A DNA stretch of 24,409 nucleotides from the IMG/VR virus record IMGVR_UViG_3300035698_003461, positions 1-24,409 of that record; one strand, 5' to 3'. The translations under genes were made by a program, and so were the position numbers. Shown here in pieces: positions 15,925-21,354 of the stretch. The notes under the pieces are model-generated. The model saw only the letters and a list, made by a program, of their open reading frames with translations, searched no databases and was not told the origin of the DNA. Position 1 is the stretch's first letter. Every line of letters begins with the position of its first letter. Source of the DNA: a virus.

Positions 15925-16023
15925 CCCCTAACCCAAAACCTAAAAACTTACTCAACCAAATAAATCAACTAAAAAACCAAAAACCACCACCACCTAAAAA
16001 ACACCTCCAAAAAAACACTAACC
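15921..16023. other. 103-nt tract with no G on the plus strand
   Basis: From 15921 to 16023 the plus strand contains no G at all and is mostly A and C with few T. The minus strand is therefore C-free and includes GGTGGTGGTGG. It lies between the late promoter -35 and the iteron cluster and has no coding potential. Such strand asymmetry is typical of DNA that must stay unstructured when single-stranded, or of a DNA-unwinding or G-quadruplex-prone segment. Its role in an origin is inference. Confidence 0.6.
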
Positions 16024-16035
16024 GAACAAACGCAT

Positions 16036-16201
16036 GACACTTACCTCCCTATATATAGGGGAGGTAAATGACATCTATCATAAATTCACTGGTAAGCGTT
16101 ATTTCCGAACACCTATTCCACCGCTAAATTTAGGTAAATAACACTTACCCAGGTAAGCGTTGGTAAGCGTTGGTAAATGAGTAACTGAAAAGACACTTAC
16201 C
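16036..16201. repeat. Iteron/operator cluster GGTAA(G/A)(Y)GTT
   Basis: Nine copies of a ~10-bp box lie here. The plus-oriented ones are GGTAAATGAC (16063), GGTAAGCGTT (16091, 16152, 16162), GGTAAATAAC (16133) and GGTAAATGAG (16172). The minus-oriented ones read (G/A)ACACTTACC on the plus strand (16036, 16140, 16192). Three (16152, 16162, 16172) are in exact 10-bp register. A tenth copy (16330-16339) overlaps the -35 of the early promoter. The first pair forms a large palindrome centred on TATATATA (16041-16067). This is the usual look of an iteron origin or a multi-site operator array. Confidence 0.72.
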
Positions 16202-16210
16202 GACCCTATT

Positions 16211-16225
16211 TCGGAACTGTTCCGA
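16211..16225. promoter_or_regulatory. 15-bp palindromic operator candidate
   Basis: TCGGAAC-T-GTTCCGA is a perfect 7-bp inverted repeat with a 1-bp centre. It touches the -35 region of the first early promoter. A related half-site, TTCCGAACA, is at 16103-16111. It fits a dimeric repressor site of the LexA/CI type; the binding protein is unknown. Confidence 0.45.
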
Positions 16226-16253
16226 TGGCATACTGTCAAGTTTATGGTATAAT
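16225..16253 (+). promoter_or_regulatory. Early promoter P1 (extended -10)
   Basis: TATAAT (16248-16253) is preceded by TGG, an extended -10. ATGGCA (16225-16230; 4 of 6 match to TTGACA) lies 17 bp upstream. The -35 abuts the 16211-16225 palindrome. It points toward the early genes. Confidence 0.5.
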
Positions 16254-16276
16254 ATACATTACCTAAATTAAGCCAA

Positions 16277-16305
16277 TTTAATATCTCAATATTCTATGGT
16301 ATAAT
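16277..16305 (+). promoter_or_regulatory. Early promoter P2 (extended -10)
   Basis: The sequence TATGGTATAATATA repeats that of P1 52 bp upstream. TATAAT is at 16300-16305 with an extended TGG. The -35 is weak (TTTAAT, 16277-16282), so activity would depend on the extended -10 or an activator. Confidence 0.45.
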
Positions 16306-16310
16306 ATATG

Positions 16311-16356
16311 TTATCCACAACCAACTGTTGACACTTACCACCCCATCTGGTACACT
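16311..16356 (+). promoter_or_regulatory. Early promoter P3 with upstream DnaA box
   Basis: A consensus DnaA box TTATCCACA (16311-16319) is followed after 8 bp by TTGACA (16328-16333), a 17-bp spacer ending in TGG, and TACACT (16351-16356). An iteron-like box GACACTTACC (16330-16339) overlaps the -35, so an iteron-binding protein would block it. The predicted start is near 16363, leaving a ~32-nt leader before the first early gene. Confidence 0.72.
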
Positions 16357-16394
16357 GTAATCAGTTAAGAAACTAACAAACTTAAAAATAATCT

Positions 16395-16541
16395 ATGACA
16401 AAGTTCCATCATAAAACTACTTCTCCAGCAGAAACAGTTGAGGAGATAAAGGCTAGTATTAAGAAAAGCAACGATGATTGGGAGAAAGATCACGGTGAAC
16501 CGTATAAGTTTGTACCACTTAAAAATAAGAAGAGTCTATGA
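16395..16541 (+). CDS. First early protein, unknown, 48 aa
   Basis: This 48-aa hydrophilic protein (MTKFHHKTTSPAETVEEIKA...) is the first gene behind the early promoters. It has a helical middle and a basic tail (PLKNKKSL). Its TGA overlaps the next ATG (ATGA), so it is coupled to the zinc-finger protein. First genes of early phage operons are often host-takeover or regulatory proteins; nothing in the sequence shows which. Confidence 0.55.
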   Translation: MTKFHHKTTSPAETVEEIKASIKKSNDDWEKDHGEPYKFVPLKNKKSL

Positions 16542-16696
16542 CCACCAACAACTCTAATCCCTACTACACTTGCCCCTTCTGCCATAAAGAACATCAAGGT
16601 TTATACCCTAAATGCCAAGAATGTGCAGATAATAACGTCTACAATCGCAAGACTAAGTTCATTAAGAATCCTAATAAATCTAACAAGCCTTTTTAA
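16538..16696 (+). CDS. Small zinc-ribbon protein
   Basis: This 52-aa protein has CPFC at residues 12-15 and CQEC at residues 26-29, a CxxC-x10-CxxC pair typical of a minimal zinc ribbon. A basic tail follows (NRKTKFIKNPNKSNK). It overlaps the previous gene by 4 nt (ATGA) and ends 1 nt before the next ATG. DNA, RNA or protein binding is plausible. Confidence 0.6.
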   Translation: MTTNNSNPYYTCPFCHKEHQGLYPKCQECADNNVYNRKTKFIKNPNKSNKPF

Positions 16697-16697
16697 T

Positions 16698-16946
16698 ATG
16701 ATAACCAAATCAATAAAAGAATATAACGAAGCAAATTATACTAATATCCCAGATGATATGTGGAAACTATTATTTGACCTATACTGGCTAAGGTTTAAAA
16801 AACCAGGGGATCAGTGGTACGAGCTAACTGACTACCTAAGAGATAAGCTCATAGATGATGGTTTAGGTATCCAATATACTAAAGATGATGTAGTAGTCAC
16901 ATTGAAACATAAGGTCTTCTCAATGAAAGAATCATTAAATAAATAA
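16698..16946 (+). CDS. Unknown early protein
   Basis: This 82-aa protein starts MITKSIKEYNEANYTNIPDD. I chose the ATG at 16698 over an in-frame ATG at 16623 because the latter would overlap the zinc-ribbon gene. The protein is helical, with an aromatic core segment (WKLLFDLYWLRFKKPGDQWY). No family is recognised. It is followed after 1 nt by the 197-aa gene. Confidence 0.58.
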   Translation: MITKSIKEYNEANYTNIPDDMWKLLFDLYWLRFKKPGDQWYELTDYLRDKLIDDGLGIQYTKDDVVVTLKHKVFSMKESLNK

Positions 16947-16947
16947 T

Positions 16948-17541
16948 ATGAACAAAGATATTCAAGCAATCAAAGATGAATCCCTAGCCCTACTCCCTGA
17001 TACCAGCAAACCTATCCTAGTAGCCACAGAAGCCGATTACGCTTTAGAAGGTGATCGTATCAAAGTATTAAAGGCTTATGTTAAGACAGTAGACGATAAG
17101 AGATTAACCTGGACTAGACCTATGGATGACGCTAAGAAACTTATCATGGCTGACATAAGAACGATCACTGATCCCTTAAATGATTATGTAGACAACTCTA
17201 AGAAAGCCATGTCAACATGGTTCACCACTAATCAAGCTAAGTTAGACGCTGAACAAGCAGTAATAGACGCTAAAGCAGTAAAAGGTAGCACCGAAGCTAT
17301 CATAGAAGTCCCAGTAGTCAATGAAACCATGACAATCAAAGGTGAAACTGCTACAATAACAGTGAAACAGAAGATGAAGTGGCGTATAACAGATGAAACT
17401 CTTATCCAGCGTGAATACCTACACGTCAACTCTGCCCTAATAGATGAGAAGATCAAAGATACCCTCATCGCAGAAGACGGCTCATGTCACATTAAGGGTA
17501 TTGAAGTCTATTACGAGTATCAAGATCCAAGTGTTAGGTAA
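16948..17541 (+). CDS. Phage early protein resembling recombination-associated proteins
   Basis: This 197-aa protein has a helical N-terminal half (residues ~20-110: KVLKAYVKTVDDKRLTWTRP, KKLIMADIRTITDPLNDYVD) likely forming a coiled coil. The compact C-terminal part contains WRITDETLIQREYLHVNSAL, IDEKIKDTL and IKGIEVYYE. The C-terminal pattern '(W/F)xxxDxxxxPREYLxxDxxxIxxxxK...IxGxxxxxE' recurs in phage proteins found beside ssDNA-annealing and recombination genes (DUF1351-like group), so I expect a DNA-metabolism accessory. No SSAP gene is visible in this window. The resemblance is from memory and only suggestive. Confidence 0.6.
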   Translation: MNKDIQAIKDESLALLPDTSKPILVATEADYALEGDRIKVLKAYVKTVDDKRLTWTRPMDDAKKLIMADIRTITDPLNDYVDNSKKAMSTWFTTNQAKLDAEQAVIDAKAVKGSTEAIIEVPVVNETMTIKGETATITVKQKMKWRITDETLIQREYLHVNSALIDEKIKDTLIAEDGSCHIKGIEVYYEYQDPSVR

Positions 17542-17553
17542 CTTTACCTAACC

Positions 17554-17693
17554 CCCCACACACCTGGTCAGTCAGTAGAGTATTAAGAAAGAACGTCTTT
17601 CTTAATCCGTTGGTATTACTGTGCTAGACATAACACGATAGGATAGCCCGACTATCCACTGGCAAATCTTTACTGCTGACTGGCTGTGTGGGG
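17554..17693 (+). ncRNA. Multibranched structured RNA element
   Basis: This 140-nt region contains nested helices. CCCCACACA (17554-17562) pairs with TGTGTGGGG (17685-17693). After a 4-nt bulge, GTCAGTCAGTAG (17567-17578) pairs with CTGCTGACTGGC (17673-17684) over 12 bp with two G-U pairs. Inside are a perfect 10-bp hairpin with an AACGT loop (17582-17606), a 6-bp GGATAG/CTATCC hairpin with a CCCGA loop (17641-17657), and a weaker GTG/CAC hairpin (17621-17636). G-U pairs occur in the plus sense, matching the early transcript. It is not a tRNA cloverleaf: there is no CCA end, anticodon arm or TPsiC sequence. No known family is recognised. Confidence 0.62.
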
Positions 17694-17723
17694 AGTTATT
17701 AAGTAATCCTTAACAACTAATAT

Positions 17724-17867
17724 ATGAAACTAAACCGTAAAACAAAAGCCTTCTACCGTAACTTCCTAAGACAGTTTGATACTAAGACACTACTGATGGC
17801 ACTCCTATCACTGTTCCTAGTATTATTTTTCATGGCTCTTGGTGATGTTTACTTTAATCTAAACTAA
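17724..17867 (+). CDS. Small single-pass membrane protein
   Basis: This 47-aa protein has a basic N-terminus (MKLNRKTKAFYRNFLRQ), so the N-terminus is predicted inside. One hydrophobic segment follows at residues ~23-40 (LLMALLSLFLVLFFMALG), then a short C-terminal tail. It follows the structured RNA by 30 nt and precedes the second DnaA-box promoter. Candidate functions such as superinfection exclusion or membrane targeting are guesses. Confidence 0.6.
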   Translation: MKLNRKTKAFYRNFLRQFDTKTLLMALLSLFLVLFFMALGDVYFNLN

Positions 17868-17888
17868 TCATACTGATTAGCTTAGACC

Positions 17889-17934
17889 TTATCCACAGTC
17901 AACCATTTACCGTGTTACCGAAAAATGGTATACT
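17889..17934 (+). promoter_or_regulatory. Internal early promoter with DnaA box
   Basis: A consensus DnaA box TTATCCACA (17889-17897) is followed by 8 bp, then -35 TTTACC (17906-17911), a 17-bp spacer ending in TGG, and -10 TATACT (17929-17934). ATTTACC (17905-17911) and GTGTTACC (17912-17919) look like iteron half-sites overlapping the -35. The predicted start is at 17941, the G of a GTG start codon. Confidence 0.62.
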
Positions 17935-17940
17935 GTAAAA

Positions 17941-18102
17941 GTGGAAACAAAAAAACAAAAACTATCTGTCCTGTATTACCGTATTACGGAATACAATAAC
18001 ACTCATAGCTACAACTGGAGACGCTATGATAAGTATTACGATAACCTAGTAAGAGAAGCAGATAGATTAGCCAGAGAAATAATTAAAATATATGAACGAT
18101 GA
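17941..18102 (+). CDS. Small unknown protein, GTG start, possibly leaderless
   Basis: The 53-residue frame opens GTG-GAA-ACA and ends in TGA, overlapping the next gene by 11 nt. It has no internal Met, so GTG is the only reasonable start. The protein is basic, Tyr/Arg-rich and helical (YNWRRYDKYYDNLVREADRL). The predicted transcription start coincides with the GTG, so the mRNA would be leaderless. Confidence 0.52.
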   Translation: METKKQKLSVLYYRITEYNNTHSYNWRRYDKYYDNLVREADRLAREIIKIYER

Positions 18103-18382
18103 AGAATTTACTTCTTTTCAGCATGTTGAAGGGAAGCACAGTTTAAAAATAGATGAGTCTGAAGTAGTAGAAGGACCATCACTTTTCTTTCACACTGATG
18201 AGAAGACTAAAAAATATGATACATTCGTTATCGACATAGACGATGACAAATTCTTAGAAGATATCAGTATAGATAAGTTCTTTGCCTTAAAAGAGTTATT
18301 CGATGTTGCTTTTAAGCAACTTGAGAAAAGACAGACAATCACAAACATATTTGGTGAGGATATGAAAAGAGTTAAAACATAA
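18092..18382 (+). CDS. Unknown acidic early protein
   Basis: This 96-aa acidic protein begins MNDEEFTSFQHVEGKH. It has a beta-rich centre (YDTFVIDIDDDKFLEDISID) and a C-terminal helix (KELFDVAFKQLEKRQT). Its ATG lies inside the end of the preceding gene in another frame, preceded by the A-rich AATTAAAATAT. No family is recognised. It is followed by the 18396-18497 RNA/terminator element. Confidence 0.58.
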   Translation: MNDEEFTSFQHVEGKHSLKIDESEVVEGPSLFFHTDEKTKKYDTFVIDIDDDKFLEDISIDKFFALKELFDVAFKQLEKRQTITNIFGEDMKRVKT

Positions 18383-18395
18383 TAAACAACGCTAT

Positions 18396-18497
18396 GCTTG
18401 TCGGCATCAAACAAATAAATAGTAAGTCCCACATTAGAGGTTACAGTTCTTCTGAGCTGTGCCCTGACAAGCCTAGTGTGGGACTTTTTGTTTAGTT
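18396..18497 (+). terminator. Intrinsic terminator with pseudoknot potential
   Basis: A 14-bp stem (arms 18424-18437 and 18473-18486, one G-U) is followed by TTTTTGTTTAGTT. Its large apical region holds a 7-bp hairpin, ACAGTTC/GAGCTGT (18443-18460, one G-U). GACAAGC (18466-18472), just inside the stem, is perfectly complementary to GCTTGTC (18396-18402) upstream, forming a pseudoknot. It precedes the RepA-type ATPase gene, so it may attenuate expression of that gene. Confidence 0.62.
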
Positions 18498-18504
18498 AAA
18501 ATAT

Positions 18505-19764
18505 ATGACCCCTCAAATAAAACAATTCTTAAAACTTGCGTTAGAGGATAAGTATTACCCTCCACCTATTTCAAAAGATAGTCCTGTTTTTAAATTAGAA
18601 AAGTTATCAGAGAAACTAAAACCTAATGAGAAGGAAACACTCAATCTTATAAAAGAGATTAAGAAATATGAGAAGGCTGGTCTAGTACCAACTGATAGGG
18701 TAAAAGATTCCCTAGCTAAAATCCTCCCCTACCTAGAGGACAATGTTAAATTTATCAAAACAGAACACTTCTCTACTTTCATCAAGAAGACTGCTATTGA
18801 TGACTCATTTGTAGTTGATAGGTTAGTACCTGAAAACGGTATCACTTCTATCACAGCTGACTCTGGAAAAGGTAAATCTTTATTTGCTCTTATCCTGGCC
18901 AAGCATATTGGTACAGGGTTAGACTTCTTCGACTTTAAGGTTAAGAAGAAAAAGGTACTCCTAATAGATCAGGAGATGAGTCCCAACATAGTCTTAAAAC
19001 GCTGTCAGAGCATCGTAGACAAGGATAACTCTGTTTCTGGTGGTCTAGTACCAATACCAGACATAGACGTTGCTACGGAGCAATTTATAAATATTGAAAA
19101 GGATTATGATGAGCTTGTAGAACTGATTAAGAATAATAAAGATGAGGTAGTAATATTTGATACCTTCTCCACTATCCATGACGGAAGGGTCGAGAACAGT
19201 TCAGAAGATATGGCCGTCATAAATAAACTCTTACTTAACCTTATCAAGGATACTGGTATCACTGTAATCTATCTTCATCACCATAGGAAACTTGGTAAGG
19301 GAGAGAGCATGGGACAGTCCAGCTCTCGTGGATCAACAGAGATTATAGCTAAGGTAGCGTCTCATTTATTACTAGATTCTAAGCAGAAGATTGATGCCTT
19401 TACTGAAAACTCAGTCCTAGAGATATCAGTAAAACAGGAGAAGAGTAGAGACGGTGCTTGCGTAGGAGAATTTGCATTAGCGGTTACGCATGATAAGGAC
19501 ACTAAGAAAATAAGTTGCGAGTTCATAGGTAACGAGGTAATCGAGAACGCTAAAGTAGAAGCAGTTAAGAATTTAGTCTTAGCAACATTCAAGTCTACTG
19601 ATAGGAACGAGATTAATATACAAGATATCAAAAAGGAACATGAGATCACTGGTTCACAGGTTAACCTAAGGCATAGGAAGAAAGCCTGCGATCAGCTCAT
19701 AGAGGAAGGTATTATAGGACAGGAGAAAGTCGGTAAGAGTTTTATTTATAAGTTGGTAAGCTAA
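18505..19764 (+). CDS. RepA-like RecA-fold ATPase/helicase
   Basis: This 419-aa protein has an N-terminal ~95-residue helical region. The P-loop core follows: Walker A ADSGKGKS (residues ~118-125), VLLIDQEMSP (151-160), Walker B EVVIFD (~214-219), a VIYLHHHRK sensor-like segment (~254-262) and SSSRGSTEI (~272-280). A C-terminal winged-helix-like part closes it (residues ~350-419, LRHRKKACDQLIEEGIIGQE). This order matches the AAA_25/RepA (RSF1010 RepA-type) hexameric replicative helicases of plasmids and phages. It would act at the phage origin, probably the iteron region at 16036-16201. It follows a terminator-like element by 8 nt, and its leader (TTAGTTAAAATAT) has no Shine-Dalgarno. Confidence 0.82.
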   Translation: MTPQIKQFLKLALEDKYYPPPISKDSPVFKLEKLSEKLKPNEKETLNLIKEIKKYEKAGLVPTDRVKDSLAKILPYLEDNVKFIKTEHFSTFIKKTAIDDSFVVDRLVPENGITSITADSGKGKSLFALILAKHIGTGLDFFDFKVKKKKVLLIDQEMSPNIVLKRCQSIVDKDNSVSGGLVPIPDIDVATEQFINIEKDYDELVELIKNNKDEVVIFDTFSTIHDGRVENSSEDMAVINKLLLNLIKDTGITVIYLHHHRKLGKGESMGQSSSRGSTEIIAKVASHLLLDSKQKIDAFTENSVLEISVKQEKSRDGACVGEFALAVTHDKDTKKISCEFIGNEVIENAKVEAVKNLVLATFKSTDRNEINIQDIKKEHEITGSQVNLRHRKKACDQLIEEGIIGQEKVGKSFIYKLVS

Positions 19765-19765
19765 T

Positions 19766-20116
19766 ATGAAAACAACTAAAAAAGATTTTGAACTGTTTAA
19801 AAAAGAATGTGAGAAATGGATTAAGAAACTGGGGCTAGATAATAAGAGAGTAACTATATACTGGTCTGACCTAGAACCTGAAACCGCTGCGTGTATATAC
19901 AGAGATCTTTTACAAGCTAGTGTTGAAATACATCTTTGTAAAGACTATGAAAGTCACACATTAACAGATGAAAAGATTAAGGGTCACGCTAAACATGAAG
20001 TAATCCATTTACTCTTAGCTGATTTATCGGTATATGCTGGTAGTAGATATGTAACACAACAAGAATTACAAAAATCAGAAGAAGAATTAGTCCGTAAGCT
20101 AGAGAAACTACTCTAA
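19766..20116 (+). CDS. Putative HExxH zinc metallopeptidase-like protein
   Basis: This 116-aa protein contains HEVIH (residues 77-81) followed by LLLADL, the zinc-binding helix of gluzincin/SprT-type metalloproteins. A Glu-rich C-terminus (ELQKSEEELVRKLEKLL) could supply the third ligand. The N-terminal half contains TIYWSDL followed by ETAACIYRD, matching small phage-encoded metallopeptidase-like proteins. The substrate is unknown. The gene starts 1 nt after the ATPase gene and is followed by the third DnaA-box promoter. Confidence 0.65.
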   Translation: MKTTKKDFELFKKECEKWIKKLGLDNKRVTIYWSDLEPETAACIYRDLLQASVEIHLCKDYESHTLTDEKIKGHAKHEVIHLLLADLSVYAGSRYVTQQELQKSEEELVRKLEKLL

Positions 20117-20118
20117 CC

Positions 20119-20164
20119 TTATCCACAAGCAACAGTTGACAATACCAATACAATAAAGTAACAT
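20119..20164 (+). promoter_or_regulatory. Third DnaA-box promoter
   Basis: A consensus DnaA box TTATCCACA (20119-20127) is followed after 8 bp by TTGACA (20136-20141), a 17-bp spacer and TAACAT (20159-20164). GACAATACC (20138-20146) resembles the iteron box GACACTTACC. The predicted start is near 20171, 22 nt before the ATG at 20193. The box begins 3 nt after the metallopeptidase stop. Confidence 0.65.
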
Positions 20165-20192
20165 AAAGACATAATTAATAGCTTGTAAATTT

Positions 20193-20375
20193 ATGAACAA
20201 ATGTAGACTATGCGGAGGAGAACTTAAGAAGTATAGAGAGAATAAGATTAGGTATCAGGAGTGTACTGTATGCCATCTTAATGAACTACAACCAGATCAG
20301 CTACACGACTACTCTTACGACTTAGGTACTCACAGAGGTGTTAATTTAAGCATTGAAATGCAACCTAGCGACTAA
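20193..20375 (+). CDS. Small zinc-ribbon protein
   Basis: This 60-aa protein has CRLCGG (residues 4-9) and CTVCHL (24-29), two CxxC knuckles 16 residues apart, as in minimal zinc ribbons. A polar tail follows. It is the first gene of the third early transcription unit. A regulatory or host-binding role is possible. Confidence 0.6.
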   Translation: MNKCRLCGGELKKYRENKIRYQECTVCHLNELQPDQLHDYSYDLGTHRGVNLSIEMQPSD

Positions 20376-20379
20376 GTAT

Positions 20380-20748
20380 ATGACAAACGAACAAATATTA
20401 AAAAAGGCAATCGAGAAGGCAGTGGAGAATGGACTAGAAGATAATGAAATAATATGGGAAATAGAAATGAAAGAGGATGGTAGTGAAATTTGTACTACAA
20501 TAAGTGAGTTAGATGATACTAAAGAATTAGGTGTAAACTTTAATTTATTCCCAATGATAATCTTCTCTCACGACTTCGCTGAGGCGTTTTGGGGAGATGA
20601 AGATATAATTTTTCCTGCCAAAAATATCTTAACTGGTAAAGTAGCTCCAGGTGTTAAGTTTAGAGGTGATATGAAAGCATGGAAATGGCATCTACAACAA
20701 ATGGTACTAGAAGAAGATCCGCTTAAATACTTAGAGAAGTTTTTATGA
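20380..20748 (+). CDS. Conserved-type phage protein of unknown function
   Basis: This 122-aa protein starts at ATG 20380. A longer in-frame ATG at 20353 would overlap the previous gene. The C-terminal half, FSHDFAEAFWGDED...WKWHLQQMVLEEDPLKYLEK, matches a pattern I know from many uncharacterised phage proteins (a His/Asp/Phe-rich core then W-x-xHLQQMV). Whether this is catalytic is unknown. It ends in TGA within an ATGA overlap with the next gene, another use of TGA as stop. Confidence 0.6.
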   Translation: MTNEQILKKAIEKAVENGLEDNEIIWEIEMKEDGSEICTTISELDDTKELGVNFNLFPMIIFSHDFAEAFWGDEDIIFPAKNILTGKVAPGVKFRGDMKAWKWHLQQMVLEEDPLKYLEKFL

Positions 20749-20891
20749 AACCAAACTGGAAAAAGGCACTAGGATTACCAGACGTTGAGAATCCTAATGG
20801 AAAACTTATACCTGATAGGTACTGGAGTAACGGAAGGTATTACGATACTAAGGAGGAAGCTGAGAAAGCTTATAACTTAAATAACAAATAA
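20745..20891 (+). CDS. Small unknown protein
   Basis: This 48-aa protein (MKPNWKKALGLPDVENPNGK...) is coupled to the upstream gene by ATGA overlap. It contains RYWSNGRYYDTKEEAEKAYN, which resembles a short AP2-like or single-domain beta-hairpin/helix segment. It ends 4 nt before the next ATG. Confidence 0.55.
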   Translation: MKPNWKKALGLPDVENPNGKLIPDRYWSNGRYYDTKEEAEKAYNLNNK

Positions 20892-20895
20892 ACTT

Positions 20896-21084
20896 ATGAA
20901 AATTATAGGACTTATACTAGCATCATCACTTCCACTTGGAATGATATTATTTGGAATCAATAAAATTATTGAGGGATATAAACACAAAAAGAAATATGGT
21001 GATGATCTACTTAGTTATCTCATTGGAGGTTTCTATATAATTATACCGTTATCTGTTATAGGACTAATCTTATTACTAATTTAA
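20896..21084 (+). CDS. Small two-pass membrane protein
   Basis: This 62-aa protein has two hydrophobic segments (residues ~4-22, IGLILASSLPLGMILFG; ~40-61, YLIGGFYIIIPLSVIGLILL). They are joined by a basic cytoplasmic loop (GYKHKKKYGDD). The topology predicts both ends outside and the loop inside. It could be a holin-like or superinfection-exclusion protein. Its place among early genes argues against a holin. Confidence 0.6.
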   Translation: MKIIGLILASSLPLGMILFGINKIIEGYKHKKKYGDDLLSYLIGGFYIIIPLSVIGLILLLI

Positions 21085-21087
21085 ACT

Positions 21088-21354
21088 ATGGAACAATTTA
21101 CTAAAAAAGAAGTACCGACCGATAACCCGATAAGAAAGTATCAGGAGGATAATGATACTACTTTTCGTGCTATGGCAAAGTTATGCGGTATCCATGAGAA
21201 CAGCATACAGAATATAGTTGCCATGAATAGAAAGCAGATGTTAGGTCTTAGGGTAGGAACTCTTATCAAGATAAACAAAGCCCTTAAACTCGATTTAGAG
21301 AGTTATATATTAGATGTTAAATTAAAAGGAAAACATTATGACAAAAACAATTAA
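21088..21354 (+). CDS. XRE-like helix-turn-helix DNA-binding protein
   Basis: This 88-aa protein has a central helix-turn-helix-like block (residues ~26-70). It contains TFRAMAKLCGIHENSIQNIV, followed by helices ending in RVGTLIKINKALKLDLESYI, the standard layout of a Cro/CI-type XRE domain. No dimerisation or peptidase domain follows. It is the only clear candidate in this window for the protein that binds the iteron/operator boxes at 16036-16201 or the palindrome at 16211, though nothing links them directly. It overlaps the next gene by 17 nt. Confidence 0.7.
   Translation: MEQFTKKEVPTDNPIRKYQEDNDTTFRAMAKLCGIHENSIQNIVAMNRKQMLGLRVGTLIKINKALKLDLESYILDVKLKGKHYDKNN

Noticed and set aside
17554-17693. 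tRNA or tmRNA
   Set aside because: No cloverleaf, no T-arm TTC-type sequence, no CCA-type acceptor and no resume codon ORF; helix lengths do not fit.
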